DNA of 12,683 bases from contig JAUWDQ010000051.1 in NCBI GenBank assembly GCA_030608745.1, positions 1 to 12,683 of the forward strand. Direction: 5' to 3'. Position 1 is the stretch's first letter, and each line of letters starts with the position of its first letter. Source of the stretch: Pseudomonadota bacterium. Its GTDB lineage: Bacteria > Desulfobacterota > BSN033 > WVXP01 > G020346125. Below are positions 1 to 5,934 of this stretch, in pieces. The notes below the pieces were generated by a model. That model was not told the origin of the DNA and ran no database searches. It worked only from the letters and a program-made list of their open reading frames with translations. The translations under genes were made by a program, and so were the position numbers.

Positions 1-516
1 AATTAGATTAGGATCGGATCTTAATGATTTTGCTATTATTGATTTTAACTCGAGGATATTTGCGAATTTAATCGGTATCGGCACACAGATATTATATTTC
101 ATAATAAACTAATAAAAAATTGGTAAAAAAATTGATTTAAATTCCTATTATTTTTCTAATATCATCCTTAGTATCTACAGAACCCTCCCTCTCATTCCCT
201 CGGTCACCGGGGGATTATGTCGGACCATCCAAATGCCATGAAGTGAACCCCTTGCACCATCGGGCCCATCTCATTAACAAGACTGCTCCGGCACCTCAAT
301 CGCCCTTTCCTCGTGTTTGCTTCGGCACACGACCTATCTCGTCTTCTATCGCCTGCAGCACACTTTTCCAAGCTACGTGGTCATGGAGCGGGTGGCCCTA
401 ACCACTCTCAGAGAACGAGGTTAGGGTCAGGCGTTAAATTATCACTTCTTGATGAACCCTGTTTGGGCGCGGCAGAGGACTCAACAATGATGGGGGCCCC
501 CTATGTATGTCTGGTT
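1..516. other. Gene-free left flank, AT-rich then mixed
   Basis: No convincing gene. The first ~170 bases are strongly AT-rich with runs of A and T, typical of an intergenic or promoter-rich region or the edge of acquired DNA. Bases ~180-516 are GC-balanced and lie downstream of ppnP (which reads leftward). An 8-bp hairpin sits at 396-426. The open frames here are short and have no recognisable product or ribosome binding site. A minus-strand stretch around 300-410 faintly resembles part of a transposase but is interrupted by stops, so I do not call it. Confidence 0.5.
396..426. other. Perfect 8-bp stem hairpin
   Basis: CCCTAACC at 396-403 pairs perfectly with GGTTAGGG at 419-426 across a 15-base loop. 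No T-run follows on either strand, so it is not a standard intrinsic terminator. It lies about 90 bases downstream of the ppnP stop, so it could be a processing or stability structure at the 3' end of that transcript, or part of an unrecognised small RNA or repeat. Confidence 0.4.
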
Positions 517-795
517 TCACTTGTACATGCAAATATAAGATGTCGGCTTTTTGACCTTTAAACCGAACGTCGAATTATTCGGAATCATGACGGTTTCTCC
601 CGCCTTCGCCTTTTTCCAATTCGCCCCCGGGGGATGGATTTCGAATCCTCCTATCGTCACAGTGATGTGTTCCTCTTTTTCGGTGGTAAAGGAGTACTCA
701 CCGGGCAACATGACCCCAACCGTATACTGCGTACCATCGAGTTCAAACCCCAGACTCTTGACCTTACCTTCCAAATATTCATTCACTTTGATCAT
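517..795 (-). CDS. ppnP: Pyrimidine/purine nucleoside phosphorylase PpnP (DUF1255, cupin)
   Basis: A 92-residue protein that aligns along its whole length with E. coli PpnP (YaiE, 94 residues): N-terminal NEYLEGKVKSLGF, central VGVMLPGEYSF, and C-terminal PTSYICMY versus PTSYLCRY. Members of this family are small single-domain cupins that phosphorolyse several nucleosides to the free base and ribose-1-phosphate, a cytoplasmic salvage reaction. I chose the ATG at 795 over a longer in-frame version because it starts exactly at the family N-terminus and has a purine-rich ribosome site (AAAGGGGAAAGG) just upstream; the longer version only adds unrelated residues. It lies about 180 bases downstream of tRNA-Thr on the same strand, but a terminator intervenes, so it is probably transcribed separately. 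Confidence 0.93.
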   Translation of the reverse strand: MIKVNEYLEGKVKSLGFELDGTQYTVGVMLPGEYSFTTEKEEHITVTIGGFEIHPPGANWKKAKAGETVMIPNNSTFGLKVKKPTSYICMYK

Positions 796-922
796 GGCCC
801 TTTCCCCTTTCCGTCCTGATGGTTGAAATCCCACTTGTCTATGCACTACAGGAGACAATCGACACAATTACTGGATGGATTGTGGAAGACGACTTTGGAA
901 GAGATCTCTAAGGGACACAGTG

Positions 923-947
923 AAAAAGGACTTCCGCCAAGAAGTCC
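923..947 (-). terminator. Intrinsic terminator of the tRNA-Thr gene
   Basis: Read on the minus strand: GGACTTC, loop TTGGCG, GAAGTCC, then TTTTT. A perfect 7-bp stem with a 6-base loop followed directly by five T residues, 26 bases past the tRNA 3' CCA. This is a textbook Rho-independent terminator and separates the tRNA from ppnP. Confidence 0.88.
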
Positions 948-973
948 CACCTCTCGCACCTGCCTAAAATAAC

Positions 974-1048
974 TGGAGCCCCCGGACGGATTTGAACCGC
1001 CAACCGTCTGATTACAAATCAGGCGCTCTACCATTGAGCTACGGAGGC
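974..1048 (-). tRNA. tRNA-Thr (anticodon UGU)
   Basis: A 75-base cloverleaf with encoded CCA. The acceptor arm GCCTCCG pairs with CGGGGGC (one G-U); the D arm is GCTC/GAGC; the anticodon loop is TTTGTAA, giving anticodon UGU (threonine, ACA codons and wobble partners); the T arm GGCGG/CCGTC carries the loop TTCAAAT. The discriminator base is U73. The top pair of the anticodon stem (27-43) is a C-A mismatch, the only irregularity; the other four pairs are intact. It has its own promoter immediately upstream and a terminator downstream, so it is a single-gene unit. Reads leftward, opposite to tatA. Confidence 0.96.
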
Positions 1049-1057
1049 TCACAACAA

Positions 1058-1085
1058 AGTATATCACCATGGGGGAGAAAAGCAA
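1058..1085 (-). promoter_or_regulatory. Sigma-70-type promoter of tRNA-Thr
   Basis: On the minus strand TTGCTT (1085-1080), a 16-base spacer, and TATACT (1063-1058). The -10 is a 5/6 match and the predicted start falls only a few bases before the mature tRNA 5' end at 1048. The spacing and position fit a tRNA promoter. Confidence 0.55.
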
Positions 1086-1093
1086 ACCCCATT

Positions 1094-1137
1094 GCTTCGG
1101 GGTTTATTACCCCCTCAACAGGTTGAGGTTAAGAGGT
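1094..1137 (+). repeat. 44-bp dispersed intergenic repeat, copy A
   Basis: This 44-base segment recurs in the same orientation at 9936-9979 with 5 differences, all transitions, and no gaps. Its core is a perfect hairpin, CTCAAC-AG-GTTGAG (1114-1127), followed by GTTAAGAGGT. A second stem just to the left, AAACCCC (1084-1090) with GGGGTTT (1099-1105), partly overlaps the start of the repeat and the tRNA promoter. The repeat is intergenic in both places. Confidence 0.75.
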
Positions 1138-1460
1138 CGGAGAATGAGAGATTGTGCTCGGGGACAACGGAGTACTGCCATGGACACGGGGGGATACAAC
1201 GAACTCCCTTCCAAGCCTTTTACAAAAGAGGGGACGGAATGGTGCATGGGGGTACACTAACCCCCATAATATGAAAGTTTTGCATAATACATGACATTTT
1301 TTGTCACATTTCCCCAGCCCCCTCTCCCGATGGAACCTCCATACCTTTGACTTGCAAATCGGACGACAATGTAGTAAGTATTCAATACTTCTTAGGCGGA
1401 AATCGAGTACCTGATCGAGAAACTGCTTGAAATTATGGCCACATAACGGAGGGGAGGAAG
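1138..1460. other. Intergenic region upstream of tatA with a strong hairpin and a small palindrome
   Basis: No gene is seen. It holds a perfect 8-bp hairpin ATGGGGGT (1246-1253), loop ACACTA, ACCCCCAT (1260-1267), with no T-run on either side, and a small dyad TGACA-TTTTT-TGTCA (1292-1306) about 40 bases upstream of the candidate tatA promoter, a possible regulator site. The remainder is unremarkable. Confidence 0.5.
1347..1375 (+). promoter_or_regulatory. Candidate sigma-70 promoter of tatA
   Basis: TTGACT (1347-1352), exactly 17 bases, then TGTAGT (1370-1375). The -35 is a 5/6 match and the -10 is 4/6. It would give a leader of about 80 bases before the tatA start. Confidence 0.4.
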
Positions 1461-1769
1461 ATGTTTGGGCTCGGACTACCCGAGATGATCGTCATCGGGA
1501 TTATCATCTTGTTAATCTTCGGCGCGAAAAGGCTTCCGGAGATCGGAAAGGGCCTGGGGAAAACGGCAAAGGAAATCAAGGGGATATCCAGGGATATGAA
1601 GGAGGCCGAAGAGAAAAAGCAGAAGCAAGGAGATGAAGCGACCCAACCCCCTGAGAAGGACGAGGGGAAAGGAACCCTGCTCGATGACATCGAACCCGTG
1701 GTGAAAGATATAAGGGAGATCAAGGAGAAGGCCGATAAGCTCAGAAAGTGGGGCCGATTGCTAAGGTGA
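1461..1769 (+). CDS. tatA: Sec-independent protein translocase subunit TatA
   Basis: A 102-residue TatA/E-type protein. Residues 4-21 form the single N-terminal membrane helix (beginning LGLPEMIV), followed by the hinge FGAKRLPEIG (20-29) and an amphipathic helix to about residue 45, the diagnostic order of this family. The rest is a charged, Lys/Glu-rich tail with likely helix at 75-100. TatA oligomerises in the inner membrane to let folded twin-arginine substrates cross with TatC. Residues G21-A22 rather than Gly-Pro argue against TatB, although Glu8 is shared with TatB-like proteins. The start is set by GGAGGGGAGGAAG directly before the ATG. No tatC lies in the window, so this is an isolated subunit gene. 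It ends 4 bp from the convergent gene that follows. Confidence 0.88.
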   Translation: MFGLGLPEMIVIGIIILLIFGAKRLPEIGKGLGKTAKEIKGISRDMKEAEEKKQKQGDEATQPPEKDEGKGTLLDDIEPVVKDIREIKEKADKLRKWGRLLR

Positions 1770-1773
1770 GCCC

Positions 1774-2301
1774 CTATCGATTCTTCTTGACGACCTTTGC
1801 CATGTATTCCGCGCCCCGCTCGATGGCATACTCAACGGTATCATCCGATCCCGAGGAGCTCGCATTGACGTCCTGGTTCAAAACCACGGTACCCTTTTCA
1901 CCATCTATGAACTTGCACGTGAATTGAACTGAAGCACTCCCCAGGTGTCCCCCCACTCCGGGAATGAAGCTCCTTCCAACTCGCCTCCCGGCCGAAGGCG
2001 GAGCGTAGGAAAGGATCTCCGCGTCGAGAACCACCACCCCGGCCTTCGAGGAGGGCATTTTCGTCGTTATCTTCTTAAACCATTTGTACTTGGCATTATA
2101 GCGCTGCATTTGTCTCAGTATTGCATCCTTGAGGTTGGGCGCATACCTCTCCGGTATCCCGGCATCGGGTTTGACGGTCACACTACTGACCACGAGGGTG
2201 TCGTAGCCCTTGAGGCGTTTCTTTGCCAACGCCTGTCCATAACAGCAAAATACAGCTATAACCGTCATGAAAACTATAAGACGTCCAAACCGATTTACCA
2301 T
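1774..2301 (-). CDS. Secreted DUF4410-like protein
   Basis: A 175-residue protein with a clear signal peptide: basic start (MVNRFGR), hydrophobic core at 8-21 and a likely cleavage after QALA (residue 26). The mature part reads as alternating strands and helices: YDTLVVSSVTV, a helix with LKDAILRQMQRY, a strand VVVLDAEILSY, a Gly/Arg-rich turn (AGRRVGRSFIPGVGG), then VQFTCKFIDGEKG. This order fits the DUF4410 family of periplasmic or outer-membrane-associated proteins of unknown function; the assignment is from memory of the family pattern. Two adjacent cysteines (19-20) lie inside the signal core and do not form a lipobox. I chose the ATG at 2301 because AAGGAGGT lies 8 bases upstream and the signal peptide begins there; a longer in-frame start lacks both. 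A good promoter lies at 2373-2401. Confidence 0.7.
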   Translation of the reverse strand: MVNRFGRLIVFMTVIAVFCCYGQALAKKRLKGYDTLVVSSVTVKPDAGIPERYAPNLKDAILRQMQRYNAKYKWFKKITTKMPSSKAGVVVLDAEILSYAPPSAGRRVGRSFIPGVGGHLGSASVQFTCKFIDGEKGTVVLNQDVNASSSGSDDTVEYAIERGAEYMAKVVKKNR

Positions 2302-2372
2302 GAGAAATACCTCCTTGACTTGATAGTGAAATCGGGCCTTCCCCATCATTTCCCAAGGGAAAGATTAAACAA

Positions 2373-2401
2373 ATATTAAGCCAAATCCTCAGCCCTGTCA
2401 A
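2373..2401 (-). promoter_or_regulatory. Sigma-70 promoter of the DUF4410-like gene
   Basis: On the minus strand a perfect TTGACA (2401-2396), 17-base spacer, and TAATAT (2378-2373). Predicted leader is about 65 bases to the ATG at 2301. Confidence 0.6.
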
Positions 2402-2669
2402 TGATTTTTTGGGCCGATACGCTGAAGGAGGAGATCACTCTACAACCCGACACAACACGCCTCGATGGTCCCCCCTATTCCAGTTCATCGCCTAATCGTT
2501 CACCAGGTCCGCCTTGAAAGCCACGGAATCACTGTGCTACTATTCGGCTACAGGGGCTTTTCAGGGATGCTAGTTCGCCCCCATCTCAGGGGCATGAGGG
2601 ATTGCGCCGCCCCGAGAAAACTGTTGGCGGATTGCACCATTCCGAGGAGAGGGCTGAGGGTTTATCGTT
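2402..2669. other. Divergent intergenic region with a candidate plus-strand promoter and a 30-base-period repeat
   Basis: No gene is seen. A plus-strand promoter candidate reads TTGAAA (2514-2519), 18 bases, TACTAT (2538-2543) with a TG extension just before the -10; it would serve the thioesterase at 2670. An imperfect direct repeat of 18 bases (2599-2616 and 2629-2646, 14 identities, all differences transitions) with a 30-base period lies between that promoter and the gene. Confidence 0.4.
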
Positions 2670-3152
2670 ATGAAAACGCTACCTTCTTATAAGGGCTGCT
2701 TTGTTTGTGGCAAGGAAAACAGACACGGACTCCGCCTCCAATTCTTCGCCGACCAATATGTGGTGAGGGGGACTTTCAAGGCTCAGGATTTCCTCTGTGG
2801 GTACCCCGGAATAGTCCATGGCGGCATCCTGGCCTCAGTAGCCGATGAAGTGATGTGGTGGGCCGCAAGTTGGAAAAAGGCCTCCTCCTGTGTCACGGTG
2901 GAGCTAAACGTCAAATACCTCAAGCCTGCTTCCACCGGCCAGGAGTACGAGTTGATCGCCAAGGTGATCGGGGAAAAGAGAAGGATCGTGGAGGTCGAGG
3001 GGGAGGTAAGGGACAGAGGAGGAGGGATCTATGCCGCTGCTTGGGGAAAGTATCTCATCTTCTCCGGTGAAAAAAATCAGGAGACCATTCCGCTCCTGGA
3101 TTTCAAGGGTTGTAGCGAGGAGGTGAGGGGAAGATACGTGAAGGACCCCTGA
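2670..3152 (+). CDS. PaaI-family hotdog thioesterase (with CxxCG N-terminal motif)
   Basis: A 160-residue hotdog-fold acyl-CoA thioesterase. The N-terminus has CFVCGKENRHGL (10-21), the Cys-rich entry signature seen in many PaaI-like proteins. The central helix carries the family motif GIVHGGILASVADE (47-60), with His50-Gly-Gly and acidic D59/E60 in the usual active-site region. Strands VTVELNVKYLKPA and IVEVEGEV follow. The last ~30 residues are an unrecognised extension. Likely role is hydrolysis of a small or aromatic acyl-CoA in the cytoplasm; the substrate cannot be read from sequence. The start is supported by the Cys motif beginning ten residues in; the ribosome site (GAGGGTTT) is only moderate. 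It stands alone between divergent and convergent neighbours. Confidence 0.85.
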   Translation: MKTLPSYKGCFVCGKENRHGLRLQFFADQYVVRGTFKAQDFLCGYPGIVHGGILASVADEVMWWAASWKKASSCVTVELNVKYLKPASTGQEYELIAKVIGEKRRIVEVEGEVRDRGGGIYAAAWGKYLIFSGEKNQETIPLLDFKGCSEEVRGRYVKDP

Positions 3153-3226
3153 TCCCCTCGATCCACCGCACATCTTCTCCTTCAACCTGCTTGCTCAGAG
3201 ATTTACAAAAAGGATGTTTTCCCGTC

Positions 3227-3724
3227 TCAGGCAGGGTTGGCAGAAGACCCTTCAGGTGCGGGCTCGGCGGAACTTTGCCGTTTTCCACGTCTAAACCCCA
3301 GATACAGGAGTGAAATTGCTGGCATTAATAGTGTAATGATGGGTACCAGGAAAAAAATGAAGGCGTGGCCCCGGACCACCAATAGTATGATAGTAATGGG
3401 TCCCAACCAGAATGCAAAGGCATGGATCCAGAAGGAACGGCCCAATTTTCTTGCGATCCTACCCCATAACCAACCACACAGTAAGAAGAAACCCCCGTAG
3501 TATGAAATCCCGATGATACGGTCAAGGGTTTCGTTACCCACGCGGATCCCTAAACCCAACAGGATAATGGAGATGATCGCCAACACAATGGCCCAAAAGG
3601 TGAGGACAAAGGCCCAAAAGGAGTACCCCAGCTTGTAACCCACTCTCCCCCAGGCCCAACTGAGGAAGAACAGCCATCCACCGAAAAATACGATCGATAT
3701 GATCACCTCAACGGTCTCTCCCAT
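3227..3724 (-). CDS. Hypothetical membrane protein with tandem internal duplication
   Basis: A 165-residue integral membrane protein of no family I recognise. Four or five hydrophobic segments are visible (about 7-25, 36-60, 70-87, 98-117, 121-143), ending in a Ser/Pro/Ala-rich tail of about 20 residues. The protein is two tandem units: residues 2-44 match 64-106 without gaps at a constant offset of 62, including GG, WxWGR, KLG, SFW and the closing FW; 14 of 30 residues are identical in the best part. The repeated basic motif WGR-x3-KLG between helices would lie on one face of the membrane in each half. The start has a G-rich ribosome site (GAGGGGGGG) 6 bases upstream. It is monocistronic, converging with the upstream thioesterase and divergent from the next. 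Confidence 0.75.
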   Translation of the reverse strand: MGETVEVIISIVFFGGWLFFLSWAWGRVGYKLGYSFWAFVLTFWAIVLAIISIILLGLGIRVGNETLDRIIGISYYGGFFLLCGWLWGRIARKLGRSFWIHAFAFWLGPITIILLVVRGHAFIFFLVPIITLLMPAISLLYLGFRRGKRQSSAEPAPEGSSANPA

Positions 3725-4058
3725 TGCCGCCCCCCCTCGGGCTCTAACGCTTCCCTGTGAAGCAATCGGGCCTCTCTCTCATTACCATAATTGGTATTGG
3801 GAGACAATCCTTTTCTCGGGATTCGTGAGTTACCTGCGTGTTCCCTTCCCCCATTCGCTTCCATGCTTCCGACCGAATTTGGGTGCTGCGGTTTAAAGGA
3901 TCCAATTACGCTCAGGGACAATGGTGTTCTCCACAAACTCAGCCAACCTGCAACTCTTTTTGGATTTCCTTACCTCCTGTGTTTTTGATACACTATGGCC
4001 ATGAAAGTTTTCGATCAATGGCTTAAAAGACTGAACGGGAACTTCAAAGGAGGCCCCA
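3725..4058. other. Divergent intergenic region
   Basis: No gene is seen in 334 bases between two divergent start codons. A small dyad TACCA-TAAT-TGGTA lies at 3783-3796, about 60 bases upstream of the membrane-protein start, and could be an operator or part of its promoter. No strong sigma-70 promoter is evident for the plus-strand thioesterase. Confidence 0.4.
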
Positions 4059-4484
4059 ATGGAAAAGAAGGTATTCGATGCTCTCTTCAAAAGGGTGGAC
4101 TGGGAGCCTTTTGCTCAACTTATGGGATTGAAGCTCAAGAAGGTCGATAAGGGGTATTCCCTTGTGGAAATGACCACTCGGGAGGAGATGAAAAATATCT
4201 TGGGAAGTACCCACGGTGGGGCCATTTTCTCCCTCATCGACGAAGCCTTCGAAACAGCTTCCAATTCCCACGGAACCATTGCCGTCGCGCTCAACATGAA
4301 TGTCACCTTTATCGCTCCTCCATCCCCAGGTGCGGTTTTACAAGCCGAGGCAAAGGAGATCAACCTCACTTCACGGACGGCCACCTACCTCATCAACGTC
4401 ACCGAAGGAGGGGATCGACTCATCGCCACCTGCCAGGCATTGGTCTACCGCAAAAAGGAGATGTTGCCCTTTCTTGAGGAGTAG
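4059..4484 (+). CDS. PaaI-family hotdog thioesterase
   Basis: A 141-residue single-domain hotdog protein of PaaI type. The signature N-I-L-G-S-T-HGG-AIFSLIDEAF occupies 46-64: Asn46 and the HGG turn (52-54) position the thioester, and Asp61 on the central helix is the usual catalytic acid position. The flanking strands (VALNMNVTFIAPP, AEAKEI, TATYLINVT) complete the fold. Expected activity is cytoplasmic acyl-CoA hydrolysis, in the family best known from phenylacetyl-CoA catabolism; no other genes of that pathway are nearby, so a general housekeeping role is more likely. It begins with a strong ribosome site, AAAGGAGG, 6 bases before the ATG. It differs from the thioesterase at 2670 in lacking the CxxCG motif, so the two are not recent duplicates. 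Confidence 0.9.
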   Translation: MEKKVFDALFKRVDWEPFAQLMGLKLKKVDKGYSLVEMTTREEMKNILGSTHGGAIFSLIDEAFETASNSHGTIAVALNMNVTFIAPPSPGAVLQAEAKEINLTSRTATYLINVTEGGDRLIATCQALVYRKKEMLPFLEE

Positions 4485-4562
4485 TCCGCTACGGGTAAAA
4501 AGGGAAGGGTATGAGGTCGGGGTAATTGAGGTAATGATCTCCTGGCCAATGGCCATTGCCCC

Positions 4563-5031
4563 TCACTTATTCCTCAAGGCCTCATAGGCCCTCTGAATGG
4601 CTACCAGCTTCCTGTGGGCCATTTCCTGAAATTCCTTCCCCAGATGGGTCACCTTATCGGGGGTGATATTTGGCTACTGCCTTTCGGTACGCCGCCTTGA
4701 TCTCATCGGGAGAGGCACCCGATTCTACCCCGAGGATTTTAAAGGGATTCTCTTCCTCATGGTCGCTGAAAGCTTCTCTGTCCCGCTTCTCTCCGTACCG
4801 GCCCTCCCCTTGACCAGGTGATGGCCTCTTATATGCCCTGAACCTCCGGTAGAAATCGCCGAGGGTCTCTCCCGATCGCCTGGCCCTTAGGAACCAGATA
4901 AGGGCCCCGATCAACACGAGGTCATCCACCCACCCCGGACCTACGAAAAAATCGGGAAGCAAGTCAAAGGGGCTCAGCATATACAGCAGAACAAAAATCA
5001 GCGGCAAAGCCCACCGCAGCCAAACCTTCAT
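4563..5031 (-). pseudogene. DUF1232 (YkvA-like) + J-domain protein, frameshifted at the HPD motif
   Basis: The N-terminal part (1-52) is a hydrophobic DUF1232 domain with its signature SPFDLLPDF (20-28) and VDDLVLIG (35-42). A charged linker (54-94) leads to a J domain: NPFKILGVESGASPDEIKAAYRKAVAKYH. The frame then breaks in a run of five C (minus strand; 4659-4663): as written, the codons read HPR then stop at 4654. Dropping one C gives HPDKVTHLGKEFQEMAHRKL and continues to YEALRNK and a stop at 4563, a complete J domain of normal length (155 residues in total). J domains recruit and stimulate Hsp70/DnaK and need the HPD triplet. The lesion is either an assembly or homopolymer error or a real inactivation. 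A ribosome site (GGAAG) precedes the ATG at 5031. Same strand as, and 55 bases after, the small membrane protein upstream. Confidence 0.85.
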
Positions 5032-5086
5032 GTTTTACGTGTCTTCCTTTTCGATGCGGGTCCAAAGGGGCCCAAAGACCTTGATT

Positions 5087-5398
5087 CTAATGGATGAGCT
5101 TCCTCTTGATAAACCGTTTTATCCGGTGGTAGAAATAATCCACCTTGCACATGAGGGTCTTCTGTTTTCCCGCGATCCTCGACAACTCCTTCCTCTTTAC
5201 CCTGTCGCTGAAAAGGCTCAATTCCCCGTTAGGCTCGACGAGTTTTGTAAGCCCCCCTTTGGCCTCCGCCTCCAAAACCCGAATCTGTATGCCTTCCGAG
5301 GAGAAGATTTCCTCCATCTTTCTCTCCATCGAATCAATCCATACCGAGATCCCCACTATGATGAGGATAAGGATTATGATGAAAGTAGATCTCTTCAT
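5087..5398 (-). CDS. Small membrane-anchored protein of unknown function
   Basis: A 103-residue protein I do not recognise. Residues 5-21 are a single hydrophobic segment (IIIILILIIVGISVWI), best read as an N-terminal anchor or uncleaved signal. The following 80 residues are soluble and charged, with a likely helix RKMEEIF and a very basic C-terminal end (HRIKRFIKRKLIH). I prefer the ATG at 5398 to an upstream TTG because GAAGGA lies 6 bases before it. A good promoter is at 5441-5469, and the J-domain gene starts 55 bases downstream on the same strand, so the two probably share a transcript. It could serve as a membrane partner of that protein, but this is only inferred from position. Confidence 0.65.
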   Translation of the reverse strand: MKRSTFIIILILIIVGISVWIDSMERKMEEIFSSEGIQIRVLEAEAKGGLTKLVEPNGELSLFSDRVKRKELSRIAGKQKTLMCKVDYFYHRIKRFIKRKLIH

Positions 5399-5440
5399 GA
5401 ATTTCCTTCGCAATCCTCACGGTAGAGGCACATATCCCCT

Positions 5441-5469
5441 TCTATAGCAGTTTTTTTACGGGTAGTCAA
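5441..5469 (-). promoter_or_regulatory. Sigma-70 promoter of the 5398->4563 unit
   Basis: On the minus strand TTGACT (5469-5464), 17-base spacer containing a run of seven A, then TATAGA (5446-5441). Predicted leader is about 35 bases to the ATG at 5398. Confidence 0.6.
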
Positions 5470-5652
5470 TCGGGGGGCCAGTCTGAGTTTCGTCAGAATG
5501 GACTGCTGTGGGAAGACGCTCCATGTTCAAAAGCGAGACATCGCGGGAAAAGCTGTGAAAAAATTACATACCAAACACGTGCCAACCTTTTTCCAATAAA
5601 CCCATAGATTTGTAAGAGGTTGAAATAACATGAGAATTTAAAAACAACCGGA

Positions 5653-5684
5653 ATGCCAATATTTGGCATGAAATTTGTATGTCT
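5653..5684 (+). promoter_or_regulatory. Palindrome and possible sigma-54-like promoter upstream of the 71-residue gene
   Basis: ATGCCAA-TAT-TTGGCAT (5653-5669) is a perfect 7-bp dyad with a 3-base centre. Its right arm runs into TGGCATG-N4-TTGTA, which matches the sigma-54 layout GG-N10-GC except that the -12 element is GT rather than GC. The start of the gene at 5719 is about 40 bases further on. The region is AT-rich. A repressor operator is an equally good reading. Confidence 0.35.
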
Positions 5685-5718
5685 AATAAACAAACTCATT
5701 TGCATAGGAGGGGTGGGG

Positions 5719-5934
5719 ATGAAAGATAGTTTAATGACAGTCAGGTTACTGAAGTGTAAAGACGGCCACAAAACCATAGCCCTCACGAGCTATAACCCAA
5801 ATATCTGCGAGGCCGACGTCGAATTCTTTGTCCATAGCAATGGACACATGACCCGCCACAGAAAGTGTGGAAGCGAGCTCATAGTGAACAAAATAGTGAA
5901 AGGAAACGGCTGGGTCAACCATTGGGATTTCTGA
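5719..5934 (+). CDS. Small Cys/His-rich protein of unknown function
   Basis: A 71-residue protein with no family I recognise. The case for it being real is the ribosome site AGGAGGGG 7 bases before the ATG at 5719 and a coherent composition. It carries three cysteines (13, 30, 50) and histidines at 17, 39, 43, 47 and 68; the motifs LLKCKDGH (10-17) and HMTRHRKCG (43-51) could bind a metal, but the spacing is not that of a standard zinc ribbon. It has no signal peptide or membrane segment, so it is probably cytoplasmic. A longer in-frame start at 5653 lies inside the upstream palindrome and lacks a ribosome site. A weak hairpin GCCTT-GTG-AAGGC (5943-5955) just after the stop might end its transcript. 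Confidence 0.6.
   Translation: MKDSLMTVRLLKCKDGHKTIALTSYNPNICEADVEFFVHSNGHMTRHRKCGSELIVNKIVKGNGWVNHWDF

Noticed and set aside
300..500. Possible transposase relic on the minus strand
   Set aside because: A ~35-codon stretch (HDHVAWKSVLQAIEDEIGR) is reminiscent of some insertion-sequence transposases, but it is bounded by stops, no DDE residues or terminal repeats are visible, and the resemblance is too short.
4654..4663. Programmed ribosomal frameshift in the J-domain gene
   Set aside because: There is no slippery heptamer, stimulator hairpin or Shine-Dalgarno-like element at the right distance; a simple homopolymer change explains it.
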